Assembly: GCA_003165855.1 (NCBI GenBank)
Contig: PMXH01000234.1
Location: 1,119-6,549 of the forward strand
Length of the DNA stretch: 5,431 bases
Origin: Acidobacteriaceae bacterium
Lineage (GTDB): Bacteria; Acidobacteriota; Terriglobia; Terriglobales; Acidobacteriaceae
Reading direction: 5' to 3'
Shown: positions 1-3,736 of the stretch, one piece after another
How positions within the stretch are numbered: the stretch's first letter is position 1
Layout: each line of letters starts with the position of its first letter
The notes under the pieces: model-generated
Databases searched by the model: none
Told to the model about the DNA's origin: nothing
Seen by the model: the letters and a program-made list of their open reading frames with translations, nothing else
Made by a program: the position numbers and the translations under genes

Positions 1-1335
1 ATGGCGGCGTTCGTGGGGCTGGTTACGGTGCCGTATCTGGCGCAGCGGGTGGCGTTGGAGCGGCTGCGGCAGACGTTTCACTACGAAGCTACCAGGGCGG
101 GCGTGGTCTATGTGCTGGTCACACTGGTGATCGGCATTGCGGCGCTGAACACGGGAAACAATCTGCTGTACATTGTGGTGGCGGCGATGCTGGCGGCGAT
201 GCTGGTGTCGGGCGTGGTTTCCGCGATGGTGTTGCGCGGGCTGGAGCTGGAGGTGCGGCTGCCCGAGCATGTGTTTGCCGGGCGCCCGGTGGTGGGACGA
301 ATCGTGCTGCGCAATCCGCGGCGTTTCCTGCCCTCGTTCTCGATTCGCGTGGTGACCGCACGCAAAATAAAGAAAGCCCGCAAGCAATGGCGCTGGGAAC
401 GAACGACATTTGTTTTTCCGCTGAACCGGCCTGCCGGAAATCAGTGGCTGCGGCTGCGCGATTGGCGAGTGCGGCGAGTGGAAGTGGTGCCGACCGCGCC
501 GGGAATTTTCGAGGGGATGGTCTACTTCCCATACTTGCCGCCCAAAGCCGAATTGTCTGCGGACCTTGAGCTGTGTTTCGACCGCCGGGGGTGTTATCGC
601 GAATCGAGTTTTGGCGTAGCCACGCGGTTTCCGTTTGCCTTCCTAACCAAGACGCGGGATGTTGCCCTGGAGCGTGAGATTCTGGTCTATCCGCCGGTTG
701 AACCGCCGGACGAGCTGTTTGAAATCCTGCCCCTGGTGCGCGGAGAGTGGGAGAGTTTTGCGCGAGGACGCGGCTCCGACCTGCACCTGATTCGCGAGTA
801 CATGCCGGAAGATTCGGCGCGCCACGTGGACTGGAAGGCGACGGCGAAATCCGGTTCCTTGAAAGTGCGCGAGTTCAGCCGGGAGGATGAGCGCAAGCTG
901 TGCATAGTCTTCGACAATCCTGCTGCCGGAGTGATTTCCGAGGGGGCGTATGAGCGCGCCGTGAACTTGGCGGCGTCGCTGGCCTGGCACTTCTCCGAGC
1001 AGGATGCGGAGGTTTCGTTTGTAGTGGCAGGGCACGGGCGCGGCGTGGACCTGCACGAGTTCCTGGCGCGATTGGCGGTGATCGAGCCGCAGGCGAAGCA
1101 ACCGGCGGCACAGGAGTCGCCATCTGGTATGTTCCGAGATGGGACGCGAGAGGATGCGCTGCGCGACCTGAACTTGGGAGGCACCGGCGAATACAACATC
1201 GTCCTCACGGCGCGGCCGCACGGAAGCTTGCCCACGGCCTGGTGGAACTGCTCGTACTTCGTATTTCTGGGGGAGCAGGCCGGGGCTCATCCCAGGGCGG
1301 TAGGCCGTGTTCGGCGGGCGACAGATCTGTCCTGA
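1..1335 (+). CDS. DUF58 family membrane-anchored protein (possibly cut at its 5' end)
   Basis: This is a DUF58 protein, a family with a von Willebrand A-like C-terminal domain that is usually encoded beside MoxR AAA+ ATPases and transglutaminase-like membrane proteins. Its biochemical role is poorly defined. Two membrane segments lie near residues 33-50 and 54-77 around 'LNTGNNLL'. A beta-rich middle (about 80-190) is followed by the family-typical RG..R..FGVATRFPFAF at 195-214. The diagnostic DUF58 core is at 258-283: G258-S-D260, R265-E-Y267, D271, R274 and D277-W278 followed by a TA pair. A degenerate VWA strand follows at 301-306, where 'VFDNP' replaces a DxSxS metal site. The 444 residues are normal for the family and the stop is TGA at 1333-1335. 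The reading frame begins at the first base of the window, so an earlier start cannot be excluded; the N-terminus nevertheless looks plausible. The next gene is not a transglutaminase, so the usual partners, if present, lie upstream. The family call is firm; the exact role is not known. Confidence 0.9.
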   Translation: MAAFVGLVTVPYLAQRVALERLRQTFHYEATRAGVVYVLVTLVIGIAALNTGNNLLYIVVAAMLAAMLVSGVVSAMVLRGLELEVRLPEHVFAGRPVVGRIVLRNPRRFLPSFSIRVVTARKIKKARKQWRWERTTFVFPLNRPAGNQWLRLRDWRVRRVEVVPTAPGIFEGMVYFPYLPPKAELSADLELCFDRRGCYRESSFGVATRFPFAFLTKTRDVALEREILVYPPVEPPDELFEILPLVRGEWESFARGRGSDLHLIREYMPEDSARHVDWKATAKSGSLKVREFSREDERKLCIVFDNPAAGVISEGAYERAVNLAASLAWHFSEQDAEVSFVVAGHGRGVDLHEFLARLAVIEPQAKQPAAQESPSGMFRDGTREDALRDLNLGGTGEYNIVLTARPHGSLPTAWWNCSYFVFLGEQAGAHPRAVGRVRRATDLS

Positions 1336-1401
1336 CCTGACGTCGTTCTTCCCGAAATGATTTCCTGGAGTCGAATTTTCTCAATTCCCACTTTTTAACC
1401 C

Positions 1402-1430
1402 TTTCCTTGAATCCGGTTTCGGAATATACT
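1402..1430 (+). promoter_or_regulatory. possible promoter of the CBS-domain gene
   Basis: A good -10-like hexamer, TATACT, lies at 1425-1430 in an AT-richer patch between two GC-rich genes. It would place a start near 1437 and leave a leader of about 50 nt. The -35 is poor. At 17-bp spacing the hexamer is TTTCCT (1402-1407), while the better-looking TTGAAT (1407-1412) is only 12 bp from the -10. This is a visual match only. Confidence 0.25.
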
Positions 1431-1485
1431 CGGCCCCCTGTATAGCTTTCGGGCTACGGGGAGCCGAATATCCCGGGAGGATCCA

Positions 1486-1917
1486 ATGCGTATCTGCGAC
1501 CTCATCAAGAACCAGGAAACCTACCAGGCGGAAATGGGCCAGACGGTCTTAGAAACGGTGCGTGCCATGGTGGAACGCAACATCGGCGCGGTTCCGGTCA
1601 TGCACAACGGAAAACTGGTGGGGATTTTTTCCGAGCGCGATCTGATGAAGCGGGTGGTGGCGGAGGGATACGACCCGCGCAGCACCTGCCTGGCCGAGGT
1701 TATGACGGACGACCCGCTCACCATCAATATGAATGAGGAGTTGGAAACCTGCACGGCGCTCATGCGGCGGCACAGCTTCCGGCATTTGCCGGTTTGCCAT
1801 GATGGACAGTTGGTGGGCATTGTGTCTCTGCGGGACATTTTGCTGCACGATTTGAACGAGAAAGATGACGAAGTACGCATGATGCGTGCCTATATCCATT
1901 CCGTCCCGGACGCCTAG
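1486..1917 (+). CDS. Stand-alone two-CBS-domain protein
   Basis: This is a soluble 143-residue protein made almost entirely of a CBS pair (Bateman module), which in other families binds adenosine nucleotides such as AMP, ATP or SAM and acts as an energy or ligand sensor. CBS1 covers about residues 7-60 and ends in GIFSERD (46-52). CBS2 covers about 71-122 and ends in GIVSLRD (111-117). Both copies keep the S/T-x-x-D ribose-contact pattern (S49/D52 and S114/D117), so two ligand sites are plausible. A charged tail follows (DLNEKDDEVRMMRAYIHSVPDA at about 122-143), whose 'RAYIHSVP' piece I associate with a subgroup of such proteins. The start is set by GGGAGGA at 1475-1481, 4 nt before ATG. No enzyme or transporter domain is fused, so its target protein is unknown. 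It is preceded by its own candidate -10 and separated from both neighbours by 150-230 bases, so it is probably transcribed alone. Confidence 0.92.
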   Translation: MRICDLIKNQETYQAEMGQTVLETVRAMVERNIGAVPVMHNGKLVGIFSERDLMKRVVAEGYDPRSTCLAEVMTDDPLTINMNEELETCTALMRRHSFRHLPVCHDGQLVGIVSLRDILLHDLNEKDDEVRMMRAYIHSVPDA

Positions 1918-1950
1918 AGGCGCGCCGGCCTTCCTTTCCGTGGGAAATGG

Positions 1951-2009
1951 CACGAAGGTAACCTTGCGTTCGGTCGGACCCTGGAGGTAACGTTACTTTA
2001 GGGTTACCT
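1951..2009. promoter_or_regulatory. Cluster of GTAAC/GTTAC words with palindromes (candidate operator)
   Basis: The word GTAAC occurs at 1958-1962 and 1987-1991, and its complement GTTAC at 1992-1996 and 2003-2007. AAGGT-A-ACCTT (1955-1965) is a perfect odd-length palindrome. GTAACGTTAC (1987-1996) is a perfect 10-bp palindrome. AGGTAAC (1985-1991) also pairs with GTTACCT (2003-2009) as a 7-bp stem around an 11-nt loop. The two GTTAC copies are 11 bp apart, about one helical turn. The cluster lies just upstream of a weak promoter-like pair at 2017-2045, which would suit binding by a dimeric regulator of the following membrane gene. An RNA hairpin is the alternative, but no T-run follows, so it is not an intrinsic terminator. 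Confidence 0.4.
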
Positions 2010-2016
2010 GAGTACA

Positions 2017-2045
2017 TTGAACAGCTGCGCCAAAAGGTTTAACTT
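2017..2045 (+). promoter_or_regulatory. weak promoter-like pair before the membrane-protein gene
   Basis: TTGAAC (2017-2022) and TAACTT (2040-2045) are separated by exactly 17 bp. The -10 matches the sigma-70 consensus at only three positions. The start would be near 2052, giving a leader of about 95 nt. Support comes mostly from its place right after the palindrome cluster and in the AT-rich part of the gap. Confidence 0.2.
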
Positions 2046-2146
2046 TTCTTAATCACATGTCTATTTGAGCCGCATGCCGGTTCTTGCCTGCACCGGTGTT
2101 TCTTGCTTCATGAGCCTGGGTTTTACGAGGTTGGAGAGCTGTTGCG

Positions 2147-3079
2147 ATGAGCGACAAAATCACGTTTTTCTATAACGCTCTCTGGATCATGCATCCCGTG
2201 GTGCAAACGGCGATTGCCGTGGCTATGGTTCGTTCCGGGCGGCACCGGCAATTCAAGTATTTCTTTGCCTACATCCTTGCGCAGATTCTGACTTTTGCCG
2301 TGGTCTTTCCTACTTACCGGTACGCCCCCAGTGCTGCCGTTTACGCCAGCTGGCTCAGCACCGCGATCAGCGTAGGTCTGGGTTTCAAGGTGATCCATGA
2401 GGCCTTCCTCGATGCCTTCCGGCAATTTCACACATTGCGGGACCTGGGCACGGTCCTGTTCAAGTGGGCTGGACTGGTGATGCTTCTGGTAGCTGGAGTG
2501 GTGTCGGTTTCCACGAACTCATCGGACGTCGCTCCCTGGATGCAGGCCATTCTGACTGCCCAGCGGTGCGTACGCATTATCCAGGTGGGCATGGTGCTCT
2601 TCCTGCTGGTCTTTGCGCGTTACCTGGGAGTGAGCCGGCGGCAGTACAGCTTCGGCGTCGCGCTGGGTTTCGGTTGTTTTGCCATGGTCGAACTGTCGCT
2701 GGTTGCGTCCTGGGTGGGTGACCACCTGAACAATCTGTCGATGGGTCTGGTGAACATGGCCGCCTACAATTGCGCGTTGCTGATCTGGTTGGGCTACACT
2801 CTGGCCAAGAGCCCGGCCCGCGATGCTACGGCGAGTTTGTTGCGGCCGCAGCGGTGGGAGCAAACTCTGACCGACCTTCATCATCCTCTGCCTGGGGACT
2901 CTTTAATCCCGATGTTTGAAGGCATGGTGGATCGCGCTCTCTCGCGCACCCAGGTGTCGCCGTTAGTCACAGAGGAAAACCGGATCGCTCTCAAGGCCGC
3001 CGCGGCTCACGCTGGGGTTGCAGCGATGAGCAGTTCCGGCATTCACAAAATCCAGGGCAGTCCTGGAGCAAAGAAGTAG
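2147..3079 (+). CDS. Seven-helix integral membrane protein of unknown function
   Basis: I cannot name a function for this 310-residue inner-membrane protein. Seven hydrophobic segments can be seen near residues 8-29, 36-56, 63-83, 103-121, 141-160, 168-188 and 197-219. A polar, presumably cytoplasmic tail of about 90 residues follows. There is no signal peptide; helix 1 starts almost at once. Landmarks are FKYFFAYIL (36-44), VIHEAF (82-87) after helix 3, and LLRPQRWEQTL (231-241) just after the last helix. The short helices, a charged loop after helix 3 and the 'RW' motif resemble a set of orphan seven-helix proteins that I recall as common in Acidobacteriota; that link is from memory. The tail ends in low-complexity Ala/Ser/Lys sequence. 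No transporter signature, catalytic motif or known sensor domain is visible. GGAGAG at 2133-2138 lies 8 nt before the ATG and supports this start. It is probably monocistronic, with candidate regulatory palindromes upstream. Confidence 0.85.
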   Translation: MSDKITFFYNALWIMHPVVQTAIAVAMVRSGRHRQFKYFFAYILAQILTFAVVFPTYRYAPSAAVYASWLSTAISVGLGFKVIHEAFLDAFRQFHTLRDLGTVLFKWAGLVMLLVAGVVSVSTNSSDVAPWMQAILTAQRCVRIIQVGMVLFLLVFARYLGVSRRQYSFGVALGFGCFAMVELSLVASWVGDHLNNLSMGLVNMAAYNCALLIWLGYTLAKSPARDATASLLRPQRWEQTLTDLHHPLPGDSLIPMFEGMVDRALSRTQVSPLVTEENRIALKAAAAHAGVAAMSSSGIHKIQGSPGAKK

Positions 3080-3350
3080 CCAGTCGACCCTGCATTCGAA
3101 TCCGCACGACTTAGATCGTTTCCTTTCTTTTTCCTTCCTTCCGCGCGGCAATTCCGGATTCCGTAAATGATTCGGCTTGGAATCTTCCCTTTCGTCCGGA
3201 CACGAGATGCTCTGAAGGAGAGCCTGGGAATCGCGTCTAAGCTATTGTATTGAATGTACTTATGGCCCAATGACAAGGTGGTTTCAAGGCCCATGCACGA
3301 CTCGGCCGGACCGGATCAAGGCAACAAGGTTGGAGTTCGCACGGAAGTGC

Positions 3351-3369
3351 TTGACTCGTGCCGTATAAT
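3351..3369 (+). promoter_or_regulatory. Promoter-like boxes before the small exported-peptide gene
   Basis: A perfect -10 hexamer, TATAAT, is at 3364-3369, 59 bases before the ATG, and would start a transcript near 3376. A near-consensus TTGACT lies at 3351-3356, but only 7 bp separates the two boxes, far from the normal 16-18 bp. At normal spacing the sequence is ACGGAA (3341-3346), which is poor. A GCAC-GGAA-GTGC dyad (3339-3350) abuts the TTGACT, and GCACG/CGTGC (3339-3343 with 3357-3361) forms a wider one, as an operator might. The -10 is the strongest part; activator dependence would explain the missing -35. Confidence 0.4.
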
Positions 3370-3416
3370 GCGTCACCGCGTCAGAGAGCCCATTTTGGGC
3401 AAGCTGAGACGTGGTT

Positions 3417-3421
3417 AGGAG
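3417..3421 (+). promoter_or_regulatory. Ribosome-binding site that sets the small-peptide start
   Basis: AGGAG lies 7 nt before the ATG at 3429. It falls inside the longer frame that could begin at GTG 3411, so it picks 3429 as the start and gives a protein that begins MKQ, as expected for a signal peptide. Confidence 0.75.
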
Positions 3422-3428
3422 AATACCC

Positions 3429-3596
3429 ATGAAGCAAGTAGTCAGGATTTCGATCCTGATGTGTGGACTAGTGGGCACCTATGTCGCAGCCGCCGTTCCG
3501 CAGGTTCCCGCCCCGGACGGAGGCCCGATTCTAGTGTGCCCACCACAGCAACAACTACAGGGCAAGTGCGTTCAACTGCCACCGATGATGAAATAG
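3429..3596 (+). CDS. Small exported Pro/Gln-rich peptide with two cysteines (55 residues, unknown function)
   Basis: I do not recognise a characterised family. The N-terminus is a classic Sec signal: K2 and R6, then a hydrophobic core from I7 to V19, then Ala20-Ala21-Ala22 with likely cleavage before V23. The mature peptide would have 33 residues, with 8 Pro, 6 Gln and two Cys (C37 and C47) nine residues apart that could form one disulfide in the periplasm. A 'VPAPDGGP' stretch (26-33) follows the cleavage site. No membrane segment, metal motif or enzyme motif is present in the mature part. The gene has a strong AGGAG at proper spacing, a TATAAT 59 bases upstream, tandem TAG stops at 3594-3599, and a strong terminator 85 bases later. 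This context argues for real expression more than the short frame alone does. A structural role, a secreted signal or a leader-type peptide are all possible, and none is supported over the others. Confidence 0.65.
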   Translation: MKQVVRISILMCGLVGTYVAAAVPQVPAPDGGPILVCPPQQQLQGKCVQLPPMMK

Positions 3597-3612
3597 TAGT
3601 TAATCGGAGGAC

Positions 3613-3671
3613 AGCCGTGGCCGCAAGGTCACGAAAGTAACGTGTAGGTAACTTGGGCCGAACACAGGGCT
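3613..3671 (+). ncRNA. Foldable 3' segment of the small-peptide transcript (candidate structured RNA)
   Basis: Two competing folds can be drawn by eye. In fold A, GUGGCC (3617-3622) pairs with GGUCAC (3627-3632), with one G-U pair, over a GCAA tetraloop of the GNRA class. In fold B, GGCC-CAAG (3619-3627, G3623 bulged) pairs with CUUG-GGCC (3652-3659). It encloses a CACG/CGUG stem (3630-3633 with 3641-3644), and AGCC (3613-3616) can pair with GGCU (3668-3671) to close the domain. CAGCC (3612-3616) can also pair with GGCUG (3683-3687) in the terminator's left arm, a possible though weak antiterminator. GTAAC repeats (3637-3641 and 3648-3652) sit inside. No gene on this strand follows the terminator, so a classical riboswitch is unlikely; a stabilised 3' UTR or a small RNA is more plausible. 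I could not match it to any Rfam family by memory. Confidence 0.35.
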
Positions 3672-3681
3672 CGCTATATTT

Positions 3682-3724
3682 GGGCTGACGGACTTCATAC
3701 ATAAACCGTCAGCCCTATTTTTTT
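3682..3724 (+). terminator. Strong intrinsic terminator
   Basis: GGGCTGACGG (3682-3691) pairs perfectly with CCGTCAGCCC (3706-3715) as a 10-bp GC-rich stem over a 14-nt AT-rich loop. TA and then a run of seven T (3718-3724) follow. It ends transcription from the small-peptide side, 12 bases before the stop of the convergent gene. Read on the other strand, the stem is followed by AAATATAG rather than a U-run, so it should work mainly in the + direction. Confidence 0.92.
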
Positions 3725-3736
3725 GCTTTGGTGTTG

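Larger units (their letters stand above)
3080..3428. other. 349-base gap without a convincing gene
   Basis: No open frame here has a plausible start, ribosome site and protein-like composition. It does hold several smaller items. An unbroken 24-nt pyrimidine run lies at 3119-3142. A weak stem GATTCC/GGAATC (3157-3162 with 3179-3184) is followed by a pyrimidine-rich stretch and might slow transcription after the membrane gene. An imperfect hairpin at 3199-3237 has an outer 7-bp stem with one mismatch and an inner GCTCT/AGAGC stem with a GAAGG loop. GCACG half-sites occur at 3295-3299, 3339-3343 and, inverted, 3357-3361. A promoter-like stretch lies at 3351-3369. A small GCCCA/TGGGC hairpin (3388-3400) falls in the leader of the small peptide gene. 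A non-coding RNA here is possible but not shown. Confidence 0.5.

Noticed and set aside
643..1290. 215-codon open frame on the minus strand
   Set aside because: It lies antisense within the well-supported DUF58 gene, has no recognisable motif, and its Arg/Pro/Ser-rich composition is typical of a shadow frame in GC-rich DNA.
1919..1926. GGCGCGCC palindrome after the CBS gene as a terminator
   Set aside because: There is no loop and no T-run; it is a short GC palindrome of the kind expected by chance in GC-rich DNA.
3095..3103. TTCGAATCC resembling a tRNA T-loop
   Set aside because: The flanking bases do not form the 5-bp T stem, and there is no D arm, anticodon arm or acceptor stem around it.
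3043..3294. 83-codon minus-strand frame across the end of the membrane gene and the gap
   Set aside because: It has no ribosome site or protein-like motif, and it overlaps the 3' end of a supported gene.
3411..3428. GTG start adding six residues to the small exported peptide
   Set aside because: The AGGAG ribosome site is inside this extension, and the added RR-containing stretch spoils the compact signal peptide that begins at 3429.
3456..3464. Cys12 as a lipoprotein cleavage site
   Set aside because: The preceding residues (I-L-M) do not fit a lipobox, and cutting there would leave an implausibly short signal; the AAA at 20-22 fits normal Sec cleavage better.
3653..3680. TTGGGC and TATATT with 16-bp spacing as a promoter
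   Set aside because: It would start transcription inside the terminator stem with no gene following, so the match is probably chance.
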